From: Flavobacteriales bacterium UBA974
GTDB lineage: Bacteria > Bacteroidota > Bacteroidia > Flavobacteriales_D > Sanyastnellaceae
Direction of reading: 5' to 3'
Length of the DNA: 31,367 nucleotides
NCBI GenBank assembly: GCA_002292405.1
Contig: DBBW01000026.1
Span: 1 to 31,367, forward strand
Positions 1 to 7,602 of the stretch are shown here, in pieces. The notes beneath the pieces are model-generated. The model worked only from the letters and a program-made list of their open reading frames with translations, ran no database searches and was not told the DNA's origin. Position 1 is the stretch's first letter; the number at the start of each line of letters is the position of its first letter. The position numbers and the translations under genes were made by a program.

Positions 1-1131
1 ACTTTGTTAGTTGAGCCTATCGGATTTGACAATTGCTCTACAACAGATGTTGTCATGGTATTGCCTGATAGCACTTGTGGCTGTACAGACAATGAAGCAG
101 TAAATTATAACCCAGAAGCCACGGAAAACGATTTCTCATGTATCTATGAAGGCTGTGTTATTGAAGTAGCCTGTAACTATAACCCCGAAGCATCTATTGA
201 TGATGGTAGTTGTATTTTCTTTTGTTCAGGTTGTACAGATGAGACGGCATGTAACTACGACTCATATTTTCTTCAAGACGATGGGTCATGTTTATATCCT
301 GGCTGTATCGATATTAATGCGTGTAACTATGACGCAAATGCTGGATGTGATGATGACAACTGTCAATACTTTGATGAATGTGGAGAGTGTGGAGGAATAG
401 GCACATTAGGTTGTAATGAGCCAAGCGCTTGTAATTATGATATTACCGCTGATTGTGATGATATGTCTTGTGTTTTCTCTGGATGCATGGATTCTGTAGC
501 ATGTAATTTTGATGCTAATGCTGGATGTGATGATGGAGACTGTGAATACGAATCATGTACGGGCTGCATGTATGAGTTGGCTTGTAATTATGATTCTGAA
601 TATACTATTGCTGATAATGAATCTTGTGAGTTTGGCGCATGTCCTGGATGTACCGATTTCACAGCTTGTAATTACAATCCTACAGTTTCGGAAGATGATG
701 GCTCTTGTGAATATTGTAGCTGCAATGATTGTTCAGATGGTTGCACTAATACAGAAGCATGTAATTATGACTCGAATGCAATTTCAGATGACGGTAGTTG
801 TTTATATATAGACGAGTGTGGAGAGTGTGGCGGAGAAGGCATTCTTGAAGGAGATTGTGACTGTGAAGGAAACGTATTAGATGCTTCTGGGATATGTGGG
901 GGTGATTGTGAAGATGACTATAATAGCAATGGAATATGTGATGATAGTGAAGTGTATGGATGTACTTACCCTGATGCGATGAATTTTGATTCCTTAGCTA
1001 CATCTGATGATGGTAGTTGCCTGTTTGATGATATGGCTAGCGATTGTCCATCTGACATAGATGGAGATGGAACAGTTACCACCCAAGACCTTTTAAGTTT
1101 CTTATCATTCTTCGGAGAAGTTTGTGAATAG
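1..1131 (+). CDS. Cys-rich secreted repeat protein, 5'-truncated
   Basis: The frame is open from the first base (codons in phase with base 1) to the TGA stop before 1132, so the true start and signal peptide lie outside the window. Counting the codon at base 4 as residue 1, residues 26-341 hold ten units of the form GC(T/I/M)xxxACNYDxxAxxDDGSCxY, 23-36 residues each, with one longer unit of about 73. Two units carry an extra DECGECGGxG segment, and near residues 285-315 there is a CGGDC..NGICDD segment. The C-terminus ends in an EF-hand/dockerin-like loop (D351-I-D-G-D-G-T, with Asp at position 12) and a final Cys-Glu. Proteins with these Cys-rich Asp/Asn units are common in marine Bacteroidota as large exported, probably disulfide-bonded, calcium-binding surface proteins. 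No T9SS type A domain is visible at this end. Role unknown; adhesion or matrix function is only inference. Confidence 0.85.
   Translation, partial: TLLVEPIGFDNCSTTDVVMVLPDSTCGCTDNEAVNYNPEATENDFSCIYEGCVIEVACNYNPEASIDDGSCIFFCSGCTDETACNYDSYFLQDDGSCLYPGCIDINACNYDANAGCDDDNCQYFDECGECGGIGTLGCNEPSACNYDITADCDDMSCVFSGCMDSVACNFDANAGCDDGDCEYESCTGCMYELACNYDSEYTIADNESCEFGACPGCTDFTACNYNPTVSEDDGSCEYCSCNDCSDGCTNTEACNYDSNAISDDGSCLYIDECGECGGEGILEGDCDCEGNVLDASGICGGDCEDDYNSNGICDDSEVYGCTYPDAMNFDSLATSDDGSCLFDDMASDCPSDIDGDGTVTTQDLLSFLSFFGEVCE
79..1026 (+). repeat. Ten tandem Cys-rich protein repeats
   Basis: Units begin at residues 26, 50, 76, 100, 136, 160, 187, 215, 246 and 319 of the reading frame that starts at base 4. 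The conserved core is G-C at positions 1-2, A-C-N-Y-(D/N) at about 7-11, and D-D-G-S-C near position 17-21. The first and last units are the most diverged: AVNYN replaces ACNYD in unit 1 and AMNFD in unit 10. At DNA level the units are only moderately similar, so this is an old protein-level repeat and not a recent tandem duplication. Confidence 0.9.
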
Positions 1132-1141
1132 ACTACTGCGT

Positions 1142-1267
1142 TCAAGACTGATCTTTCTCTGCTTTCTCTGTAAGTTTCATCTCAATATACTCATCTAAGC
1201 CTTTCTCGTTTTGGAGGTTCTTTTTAAAGATGTAAACCTTTATTCTAAGGTGTTTTGTTAAATTTGA
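1142..1267 (-). pseudogene. Possible gene remnant (C-terminal piece)
   Basis: On the minus strand, 41 sense codons run between an upstream TGA (1268-1270) and a TGA stop at 1142-1144. The translation has ordinary protein composition, including KVYIFKKNLQNEKGL and EYIEMKLTEKAEKDQS, with alternating charged and hydrophobic residues. There is no good start codon; the only ATG is internal, leaving about a dozen codons. It could be the surviving 3' end of a decayed gene or chance. I do not recognise a family. Confidence 0.25.
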
Positions 1268-1307
1268 TCACGGGTAGAGAACTTAACCATATAAACCTAA
1301 CGACTGA

Positions 1308-1490
1308 AAAAGAGGGGCTACATGTTTTAAAGAGCAAGTCGAAGGCTTTCACATCCCTTCTAAAGAAGATAAAAAATATCAGCAATATATAGAGTGGCGT
1401 TTATATATATCTGAGGGCGGTAAATTATTGAAAACGAAACCGTTTACTCCAGAGGGCGTGCACACTGTTATGGGAATGATCTGGAAATAA
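1308..1490 (+). pseudogene. Possible gene remnant (C-terminal piece)
   Basis: An open frame of about 60 codons ends at TAA 1488-1490. It is preceded in frame by TGA at 1305-1307, with no ATG until near its end. The translation contains HIPSKEDKKYQQYIEWRLY and FTPEGVHTVMGMIWK, which looks like genuine protein (aromatic- and lysine-rich, low in chance-type residues). This suggests the tail of a gene whose 5' part has been lost, or a small gene with an unusual start. No family recognised. Confidence 0.3.
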
Positions 1491-1520
1491 GTTTTAGGTT
1501 TTAGTGTTGATCAAATGTGG

Positions 1521-1543
1521 AAAGTGTGACGGTAAAGTGTGAC
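1521..1543 (+). repeat. Short direct repeat, AAAGTGTGAC twice
   Basis: The 10-mer AAAGTGTGAC occurs at 1521-1530 and again at 1534-1543, a 13-bp period, with GG or GGT before each copy. Two copies could be a regulator site or chance. No further copies were noticed nearby. Confidence 0.35.
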
Positions 1544-1647
1544 AGCAAGCCCATATATTTCGTATATTAGCTATGTTCTTGTAATATTAATCAGTTAACA
1601 GTCATTCCAAGAAAGCTCAGCTGAATCCCCTGTAAACATGGCACAAT

Positions 1648-1680
1648 AAAGGCCTTGCTTGCGCAAGACCTTTTTGTTTT
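1648..1680 (+). terminator. Rho-independent terminator
   Basis: The arms are AAAGGcCTTGC (1648-1658) and GCAAGaCCTTT (1663-1673), around a TTGC loop with one C/A mismatch, followed by TTGTTTT. The T-run is better on the plus strand, where nothing obvious needs terminating except a remnant or an unannotated small RNA. Read on the minus strand the same hairpin lies 12 nt past the 3' end of tRNA-His and could also stop that transcript. Confidence 0.75.
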
Positions 1681-1685
1681 CTTTG

Positions 1686-1760
1686 GGTGGATAATGGGAT
1701 TTGAACCCACGGCCCCTGGTACCACAAACCAGTGCTCTAACCAACTGAGCTATACCCACC
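1686..1760 (-). tRNA. tRNA-His (GTG)
   Basis: The reverse complement folds as a full cloverleaf. The acceptor stem is GTGGGTA/TATCCAC with an extra 5' G(-1) opposite C73, the hallmark of tRNA-His. The D-arm contains TAGCTCAGTTGGTTAGAG. The anticodon stem CTGGT/ACCAG encloses the loop TTGTGGT, giving anticodon GTG. The T-arm contains GTGGGTTCAAATCCCAT. The 3' CCA is not encoded (CAA follows C73). Length is 75 nt. Confidence 0.95.
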
Positions 1761-1832
1761 ATATCCCAGAAGGGAGTACAAAGATACTCTTAAGTTTTGT
1801 TAGTGCAAGGATAATGCACCAAATTTGTGACT

Positions 1833-3029
1833 ATGAAAAAGAGTGAGGATACCGACAGCTTAAGGGTTTTGCATATTGCAAGTTGGTATCCGAGCAAGGA
1901 ACACGGATCGTTAGGCAATTTCATTCAACGACATCTGAGAGCAGTGGCAAAAAAGCATGAGAGTGAGGTTTGGTACGCAGCTCCGGTTTCTAATGAGAAT
2001 CCGCTTTTAGGGACGAGTGAGGTGATCGAGAAAGATGGCTTTTTAGAAAGAATAGCTTACCCAAAGGCAACAAAGCCAGGGGCAAGAGCAGTGACAAGAG
2101 CGTTATTGAAGATGGTGCCAGGGGAAAAAATAGCTATGCCAGATCTTGTGCATCTACATGTGGCTTTTCCAGCTGGAAGGGCGGCGAGAATACTGTCTGA
2201 AAGTTGGGATGTGCCCCTTGTGATAACGGAGCACTGGACAGCTTACCACGATTCTCAGCACATTCCGCTTTGGCGTAAGATTTCTATGAGGAGAACAGCA
2301 GCTTACGCAGCTACGTTTTGTCCCGTTACAGACCAACTTGGGGAGAAAATGAGGGAATTTAAGATGCTCAACCTCAAAGGTGGCAGTGTTTACACAACCG
2401 TGCCTAACGTAGTGGATACAGAGATGTTTACGATACCTTCTGAGAATGAAGTCAAGGGTGATGAGGTGCGGCTCCTTCACGTGAGCTCTTTAGATGAATC
2501 CCAAAAAAACATTACAGGCATTCTTCACACACTCGCAACGCTTATAAATTCAAAACCAGAGTTTCATTTTTGTGCAAAGTTCGTCGGTGGAAGTGATACG
2601 GAAAAACTCATGAAACTACGTACATACGCTGCGTCATTGGGACTTACTGATACATGCGTAACGTTTTCCGGACCCTTATCGAGCGAAGAAGTGGCCAAGT
2701 GTATGCAGTCTTCAGACGCGCTCGTACTGTTCAGTCGCAACGAAAATTTTCCATGTGTAATTTCTGAAGCTTGGGCTTCAGGAATTCCTGTGATATCAAC
2801 AGATGTGGGTGGAATTTCTGAGCACTTAGTCGAGGAGTCGGGACGAGGAATTCTCATTGAGTCGGAAGACGAATTGGGATTGAGAAAGGCGATTTTAAGT
2901 CTCGGAGACGGAGCAAAGTTTAATCCTAATGAGATAAGGAATTACGCAATAGAGCATTTCAGTGTTGAAGCGATATCTGAGGCGTTCGACCAAGTGTACC
3001 AAGAAGCTTTAAAGAGCGGGGTAGAGTGA
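1833..3029 (+). CDS. Glycosyltransferase family 4
   Basis: This 398-residue protein is a GT-B fold retaining glycosyltransferase (GT4, glycosyl transferases group 1), expected to add a sugar from a nucleotide donor during surface polysaccharide synthesis at the inner face of the cytoplasmic membrane. The N-terminal acceptor domain begins VLHIASWYPS (about residues 12-21) and has a Gly-rich segment soon after (GSLGNF). The C-terminal donor domain carries the E-x7-E signature ENFPCVISE (Glu304 and Glu312), followed by ASGIPVISTDVGGISE. An in-frame GTG at 1827 would add two residues; I prefer the ATG at 1833. The stop overlaps the GTG start of the flippase by 4 nt, so the two are translationally coupled and probably act on the same glycan. 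Donor and acceptor cannot be told from sequence. Confidence 0.9.
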   Translation: MKKSEDTDSLRVLHIASWYPSKEHGSLGNFIQRHLRAVAKKHESEVWYAAPVSNENPLLGTSEVIEKDGFLERIAYPKATKPGARAVTRALLKMVPGEKIAMPDLVHLHVAFPAGRAARILSESWDVPLVITEHWTAYHDSQHIPLWRKISMRRTAAYAATFCPVTDQLGEKMREFKMLNLKGGSVYTTVPNVVDTEMFTIPSENEVKGDEVRLLHVSSLDESQKNITGILHTLATLINSKPEFHFCAKFVGGSDTEKLMKLRTYAASLGLTDTCVTFSGPLSSEEVAKCMQSSDALVLFSRNENFPCVISEAWASGIPVISTDVGGISEHLVEESGRGILIESEDELGLRKAILSLGDGAKFNPNEIRNYAIEHFSVEAISEAFDQVYQEALKSGVE

Positions 3030-4225
3030 AGTTTTTATCGGACATATCTCACTCGATAGGGTCACGCCTCGTACTTCTAGTTGCGACATTAGGAACAGTT
3101 CTTCTCAACAGTCATTTTCTTGGAGAAAGTGGACTGGGGAGTGTGGCGCTTCTACAGTTTGGGCTCTTGCTCGTAACTGGTATGGCGGGGTTTGTAGCGG
3201 CGGGAGCAGTGGTATTCGTAAGAAGATCGCATAAGCCATCACAATTGAGAAAGGTGGCGTACCTGTGGTGCCTGCTCTCGGCCATAGTGGCATCTGTGTT
3301 GGGGTCTGCATTAGGAATCATACCGAGTGAGTGGCTTATAGCATCCTCCGTACTGGGCCTGATGCAGAGTATCATCGTATTTCACAGTCAGCTGCTCATA
3401 GCTGGGGGGCGTATTCGTACTAACAATCAGCTTCAGATAGTCCAAACCTTCTCCCTCCTAACCTCCACACTACTAACCTACCTCTACTTTGGAATAAATA
3501 CTCCCATAGGATTTATGTGGGCTCTCGCAGCAGCATTAGCAATAGCCTTAGTGTTTTCTATAATAGCCATGAAAGGCAATTGGGAAAGCGCTCCAACATC
3601 TGGATCGCATGACGCCAATTCAGCTACTCCACTGTTATTTCGTTACGGAAGCCAGGGATCCACGGGATCCATACTACAACTCCTTACAAATAGATCAAAC
3701 CTCTCACTATTAAACCACTTTATAGGGACTGCCGGGGCAGGGATTTACTCTGTAGTATATTATGGAGTCGAAGCTGTTTGGACTATAGCTAGAGCATTAG
3801 CCCCAATGGTCAATACAGAAGTCGCTGCAGCATCTTCGTCGGTTGAACGTCGTACCATCACATCTGGATACCTAAAGCGGACCTTAATGCTTACCGTTTC
3901 CCTCACAATCTTAGTATCAGTAGTCCCAGAGTCAATTTACGCTTGGGTTTTTGGCATAAATGGAATAGCTGTCCCCCTAAGGATTTTAGCACCCGGAATG
4001 ATTGCAGGAGCCATCTCGAGCATAATAGCTCACCACCTTAGTGCGATAGGACTTCACATATGGAATGCTCGCACTTCGGCAATAGGACTCACCGTGCTAA
4101 TTAGCATAGGATGGTTCGCCATCCCTACGTATGGCGTTGCTGGAGCTGCTATGGCCGCTTCAGCAGCTTATTTATCTCAAGCTGCGGGCCTCATTTTCGC
4201 TCTTCTTAAAGAAGATCCAAAATAG
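3026..4225 (+). CDS. Polysaccharide flippase-like membrane protein
   Basis: This 399-residue, highly hydrophobic protein has roughly 12 predicted membrane spans and Gly/Ala-rich helices, typical of the MATE/MVF superfamily polysaccharide transporters (Wzx/RfbX type). Such proteins flip lipid-linked oligosaccharides across the cytoplasmic membrane. The start is GTG at 3026, overlapping the TGA of the upstream glycosyltransferase (GTGA), which supports this start and coupling. Charged loops around residues 65-75 (RRSHKPSQLRK) and 185-200 divide the helices. The 3' end overlaps the convergent bshB1 gene by 20 bp. Family assignment rests on topology and the glycosyltransferase partner, since there is no short diagnostic motif. 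Confidence 0.75.
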   Translation: MKFLSDISHSIGSRLVLLVATLGTVLLNSHFLGESGLGSVALLQFGLLLVTGMAGFVAAGAVVFVRRSHKPSQLRKVAYLWCLLSAIVASVLGSALGIIPSEWLIASSVLGLMQSIIVFHSQLLIAGGRIRTNNQLQIVQTFSLLTSTLLTYLYFGINTPIGFMWALAAALAIALVFSIIAMKGNWESAPTSGSHDANSATPLLFRYGSQGSTGSILQLLTNRSNLSLLNHFIGTAGAGIYSVVYYGVEAVWTIARALAPMVNTEVAAASSSVERRTITSGYLKRTLMLTVSLTILVSVVPESIYAWVFGINGIAVPLRILAPGMIAGAISSIIAHHLSAIGLHIWNARTSAIGLTVLISIGWFAIPTYGVAGAAMAASAAYLSQAAGLIFALLKEDPK

Positions 4226-4943
4226 AATTAACGCCCACCGGCCTTCTTATCTCGAACCCCTCGCCTGCCGTAAACCCGCACGGCCTTCCCATCGCTAAAT
4301 CGCGTCCCTTCAAATGCTGTAGGAACTCGGGCGAAGAAATCGGCGTCTCGGGGGCAACATTCGTGTCATCGTGGTTCTCGGAATAAAATTGTGATCCGTA
4401 AGCGAGGATGGCTTTCATTTTAACGTCCTCGTAGCCGCTGATATCGACTACGACATCTGCCATCCTATCATAATCCTGGATATAATGATATACCGCATCA
4501 GGTCGATGAGTCAATAATGGAATTCCTGAATCGTCTAAATCGCCAGTTTCACATTTGACAAGTCCGGCTAAGAAAGAAGCCTGGTATACAAGTTCAGCTC
4601 CTTTTCCATGGTCAGGGTGCCTATCATCGAGCGCGTTAGCTAGAATAATTCGGGGACGATATTTTCTGATGACCTTGACAACTTCAAGTAAGGATTTCTC
4701 ATCACATTGAAAGAAACCGTCTGGTAAGTCGAGGTTAATTCTGGTTTTTACTCCTAAAATTTCCGCGGCTGCTGCAGATTCCTGACTGCGTATTTGAGCT
4801 GAACCTCGTGACCCTAGCTCTCCTCGAGTGAGATCTACAATTGCAATCGATTTGCCTTCCACGACTAATTTAGCAATCGTTCCTCCAGCTGCGAGTTCTA
4901 CATCGTCTGGGTGGGCTCCGAAAGCGAGAACATCAAAATTCAT
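4206..4943 (-). CDS. bshB1: Bacillithiol biosynthesis deacetylase BshB1
   Basis: This zinc-dependent LmbE-family deacetylase removes the acetyl group from GlcNAc-malate, giving GlcN-malate, the second step of bacillithiol synthesis in the cytoplasm. The N-terminus MNFDVLAFGAHPDDVE matches the family, with zinc ligands His11 and Asp14 from AHPDD and His112 from HPDH (109-112). The C-terminal region contains EFLQHLKGRDLAMGRP and ends near the usual family length (245 residues). An ATG three codons upstream (4952) is also possible; I chose 4943 because it aligns with the usual BshB1 start. It is the last gene of the long minus-strand run and lies about 30 nt after the EEP gene. bshA and bshC are not in the window. 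Confidence 0.93.
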   Translation of the reverse strand: MNFDVLAFGAHPDDVELAAGGTIAKLVVEGKSIAIVDLTRGELGSRGSAQIRSQESAAAAEILGVKTRINLDLPDGFFQCDEKSLLEVVKVIRKYRPRIILANALDDRHPDHGKGAELVYQASFLAGLVKCETGDLDDSGIPLLTHRPDAVYHYIQDYDRMADVVVDISGYEDVKMKAILAYGSQFYSENHDDTNVAPETPISSPEFLQHLKGRDLAMGRPCGFTAGEGFEIRRPVGVNSILDLL

Positions 4944-4972
4944 GGTTTCCATAAAGCGAAGGTAATCTTATA

Positions 4973-6025
4973 CTACCTATTTGAAATAAAAACTGCAGAT
5001 ATAGGTCTGTGATCGCTGAGTTCTATTTCGTGAGTTTCGAATGAAACGACTTCTAAAGACGAAGAACTCATCATATAATCTATTCTCAATCCTGGGATAT
5101 CACCTACGTAAGTAGAACCTAAACCTGAACCAGCTAAGGCAAAAGCGTCAAATAATTTCGGAGAACCAGACCTTAAAGTGGATAACGCAAAAGAAACAGG
5201 GGTGTCATTAAAATCACCGCAAAGTATAACCGGGTAGGGACTAGAATTGATAGAGGCGCGGAGAACAGTGGTTTGGGCTGAACGACTTGAGAATGCTGAG
5301 GAAAGTCTAGACCACAACTTCTTGCTCTGCTCGGTATCAGGGCCTGAACGCACCGCATCGTAATCGCCACCCACGAAACCCACAGACTGTAAGTGAATGT
5401 TGTAGACTCTAATCGTATCATTACTTTTAGGTAAAATTACATCTAGAATAATGCCTCTAGCGAAATTCTCATCTTTAAAAGTCCATGGCTCGAAATCAAC
5501 AATTTTTAATTTTGTGGCTATAGCCGTACCCGCTCTATTACCTGCATGTTTAACAGTTGCTCCTCCTAAAGATTTAGAAACTTGTCCTTTCATCTCTACA
5601 GGCATCTCTTGAAAACACATGATATCAAGAGATGTAGAAGAGAGCCAAGTGAAAATATCATTCCTGGTTTTATCTCCCTCTAACCACTGGTATTCATCCA
5701 TTCTTCGGACATTAAAAGTACCCGCAGAAAAACTGATGGAATCATCCGTCAACTCAGGCACAGTACCTATTCCACCTATTGTTAAAGCAATACTCGATTG
5801 AAGGAAGAACAGCATGATAAAAGGCACAACTAATTCTTTCCACCCACCTCGAATTAACCTCAAAACAACTCCGATAAAAAACACCAAAAGGGCATAGGGG
5901 AATGTTAATCCGAAAATAGCAAAAAAAGGAAACAGCTCTGGTGAGATTAATTCACCAACCTTCGCACCAACAAGAATTAACATGGATGGTTCTAAGATAA
6001 AATGATCTAATCTAATACCAGACAC
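4973..6025 (-). CDS. Membrane-anchored endonuclease/exonuclease/phosphatase family protein
   Basis: An N-terminal membrane part of about three helices (to residue ~85) is followed by an EEP (DNase I-like) fold. The visible motifs are FNVRRMDEYQW, the metal-binding Glu in CFQEMP, NIHLQS, GDFNDTP with the catalytic Asp and Asn, and the terminal SDHRPI with the catalytic Asp/His pair. Family members are Mg-dependent phosphodiesterases or phosphatases acting on nucleic acids or phospholipids; the substrate here is unknown. The frame extends to an ATG at 6109, but that adds a charged, Lys-rich tail overlapping the rhomboid gene by 80 bp. GTG at 6025 follows the rhomboid stop by 4 nt and keeps a complete first helix. 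ATG at 5983 would cut into that helix. The catalytic domain faces the periplasm or cytoplasm depending on topology. Confidence 0.82.
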   Translation of the reverse strand: MSGIRLDHFILEPSMLILVGAKVGELISPELFPFFAIFGLTFPYALLVFFIGVVLRLIRGGWKELVVPFIMLFFLQSSIALTIGGIGTVPELTDDSISFSAGTFNVRRMDEYQWLEGDKTRNDIFTWLSSTSLDIMCFQEMPVEMKGQVSKSLGGATVKHAGNRAGTAIATKLKIVDFEPWTFKDENFARGIILDVILPKSNDTIRVYNIHLQSVGFVGGDYDAVRSGPDTEQSKKLWSRLSSAFSSRSAQTTVLRASINSSPYPVILCGDFNDTPVSFALSTLRSGSPKLFDAFALAGSGLGSTYVGDIPGLRIDYMMSSSSLEVVSFETHEIELSDHRPISAVFISNR

Positions 6026-6029
6026 TCTC

Positions 6030-6959
6030 CTATTTCTTTGATTGATTAAACAAAAACTTTTTTTCTTCTTTGCTAAGATGATCGTATCCGTGACGTGAAA
6101 TCTTCTCAAGTATTAAATCTAACCTATCCTCTCTCTCCTTTCTCTCAGAATTAAAGTCATCGTCACTTTTAGGGGGGCGAGTTTCTTTAGGTTTCCTTCT
6201 CATAGATTTTGTAAAGTTGAATTTTTTACTAAACGAAGGGGTCGAAGAAGTCGGTAAAGAAGACATTATCATATCAATAATCACCTCTAACCATCTAACA
6301 ATATTAATCCCTTTGCGAGAGTATACAATTAAGAAATACCCAAAAGCGGCACCACCTAAATGAGCTATTCTCCCTCTTGTCTCTAAACCAGATTCGCCAA
6401 GTATTCCAAAATAATCAAAAAGCACATACAGCAGTGCGATATACTTAAGTTGGACTGATCCGAAAAGAAAAAAAGGAATTTTTTTAGTCGGATTTAAGGT
6501 CGCTGTAGCTGTAAAGATTGCCATAATAGCAGCTGATGCTCCATAAGCAAAAGAGACCTCCTCCATCCTCAGTCCAGGTAAGACATTCACAGAAATAGCA
6601 TAAACGATGAAGCCCGCCAGTCCACCCATGATGTATGTGCTGAGTAACCTTCTTGAACCCACTTCAGAGACATACATTCGTCCCATCCACCACAGAAGCA
6701 TCATATTGAATAAGAGATGGAATATTTCCTTATGTGCAAACATATGAGTCAGCATCGACCACGGTCTATAAAGTAAAGTTGGGAGGTGGGCTGTAGTAAA
6801 TAAACCGTACCCACCCGATGCACTAACTGGAATCTGAATATCAGTTAGTTGAGTAAAAACAATCGCCGAATTTATGACAACAAAAACTACAACGTTCACC
6901 CAAATCAACTTGTACAGCATCCCACCCGTATTCCAGCTTTTCTTAATATCTTCCCACAT
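6030..6959 (-). CDS. Rhomboid family intramembrane serine protease
   Basis: This 309-residue rhomboid protease cleaves membrane helices within the inner membrane. It has six core helices. HLLFN (His81, Asn85) forms the oxyanion region, Ser142 in YGASAA is the nucleophile, and His200 in RIAHLGGAAFGY completes the dyad, so the enzyme looks active. Residues 1-20 form a short cytosolic lead and residues ~235-309 form a long basic, charged C-terminal tail (KSMRRKPKETRPPK, then acidic and basic stretches) without a membrane span. It begins 8 nt after the stop of a second, smaller rhomboid gene. The substrate is unknown. Confidence 0.93.
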   Translation of the reverse strand: MWEDIKKSWNTGGMLYKLIWVNVVVFVVINSAIVFTQLTDIQIPVSASGGYGLFTTAHLPTLLYRPWSMLTHMFAHKEIFHLLFNMMLLWWMGRMYVSEVGSRRLLSTYIMGGLAGFIVYAISVNVLPGLRMEEVSFAYGASAAIMAIFTATATLNPTKKIPFFLFGSVQLKYIALLYVLFDYFGILGESGLETRGRIAHLGGAAFGYFLIVYSRKGINIVRWLEVIIDMIMSSLPTSSTPSFSKKFNFTKSMRRKPKETRPPKSDDDFNSERKEREDRLDLILEKISRHGYDHLSKEEKKFLFNQSKK

Positions 6960-6967
6960 ACGGTAAA

Positions 6968-7594
6968 TTAATAAAAATTAGTTCTATCACGCTGCCAATG
7001 CTTGATCATAAAGTATCCGATCAACATCCCACCAAGATGGGCGAAATGAGCGACGTTGTCCCCAGGATTATTTTGGAAAGCAGTCATCAGTTCTATCGCT
7101 CCATATCCCATAACAAAGTATTTGGCTTTTATAGGAATAGGTGGAAAAAGAAGCATGAGTTTTGTATTTGGAAATAGCATACCAAACCCGAGTAACAACC
7201 CAAAAACACTACCACTGGCACCTAAAACCCAGCCCATATCTACACCTGGGTCGAAAGAATCAATTTGGCTATATATGTTTAAACCTACAGTGAATTCATA
7301 GAGAAAAAAAGAGCCTATTCCACAGGCCATATAATAGATTAAAAACCTCTTCTCACCCCAAACCCTTTCTAGCGCACTACCAAACACCACAAGCGCAAAC
7401 ATGTTAAATAACAGATGCGTAAAACCGCCATGCATAAACATGTAAGTTACCATCTGCCATGGGTAGAAGTCTGGAGAAAGTGGATAGTGACCCATAAACC
7501 AAAACTGCATTTGCGGAAATGCTTGTTGGGCAAGGAAAACCAATACGTTAATGATGACTAAATTCTTAACTACCGGTGTCATTCTGTCTAACAT
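6968..7594 (-). CDS. Rhomboid family intramembrane serine protease (compact)
   Basis: This 208-residue minimal six-helix rhomboid has HLLFN (His60, Asn64), nucleophile Ser127 in GASGSVFG and catalytic His186 in FAHLGGMLIGY, so it is predicted active. It is only distantly similar to the neighbouring 309-residue rhomboid outside the catalytic motifs, and it lacks that protein's basic tail, so the pair looks like an ancient duplication. It starts 8 nt after mutL ends and belongs to the same transcript by spacing. The start ATG at 7594 (MLDRMTPVVKN) fits the family; Met5 is an alternative. Confidence 0.93.
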   Translation of the reverse strand: MLDRMTPVVKNLVIINVLVFLAQQAFPQMQFWFMGHYPLSPDFYPWQMVTYMFMHGGFTHLLFNMFALVVFGSALERVWGEKRFLIYYMACGIGSFFLYEFTVGLNIYSQIDSFDPGVDMGWVLGASGSVFGLLLGFGMLFPNTKLMLLFPPIPIKAKYFVMGYGAIELMTAFQNNPGDNVAHFAHLGGMLIGYFMIKHWQRDRTNFY

Positions 7595-7602
7595 AGTCTG
7601 CT

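Larger units (their letters stand above)
1132..1685. other. Gene-poor intergenic stretch
   Basis: No complete gene is visible between the repeat protein and tRNA-His. The stretch holds two short open frames that read like C-terminal protein pieces without usable starts (1142-1267 minus, 1308-1490 plus), a 10-bp direct repeat AAAGTGTGAC at 1521-1530 and 1534-1543, and a strong hairpin-plus-T-run terminator at 1648-1680. A weak TATATTTC element around 1554 resembles the Bacteroidota -7 box (TAnnTTTG) but has no clear -33 partner. Confidence 0.6.

Noticed and set aside
197..811. Overlapping open frames in the repeat-protein gene
   Set aside because: They are by-products of the repeated Asp/Cys codons and read as Met/Val/His-rich nonsense with no plausible fold.
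79..1026. CRISPR-like array
   Set aside because: The periodicity is at the protein level, units vary in length (23 to 73 residues) and there are no constant DNA repeats with unique spacers.
1639..1654. Sigma-54-like TGGCAC-N7-GGC at 1639
   Set aside because: GG and GC are 10 bases apart, but the -12 half is AGGC and the element runs straight into a terminator hairpin, with no gene it could sensibly drive.
1686..1760. Attachment site for an integrated element at tRNA-His
   Set aside because: No second copy of the tRNA 3' end was seen and no integrase is present in the window.
1655..1846. Open frame across the tRNA-His region
   Set aside because: It runs antisense through tRNA-His and the terminator and has no protein-like features.
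6026..6109. Longer start of the EEP-family gene at 6109
   Set aside because: It overlaps the rhomboid 3' end by 80 bp and adds a Lys-rich, non-membrane lead; GTG 6025 gives a normal first helix.
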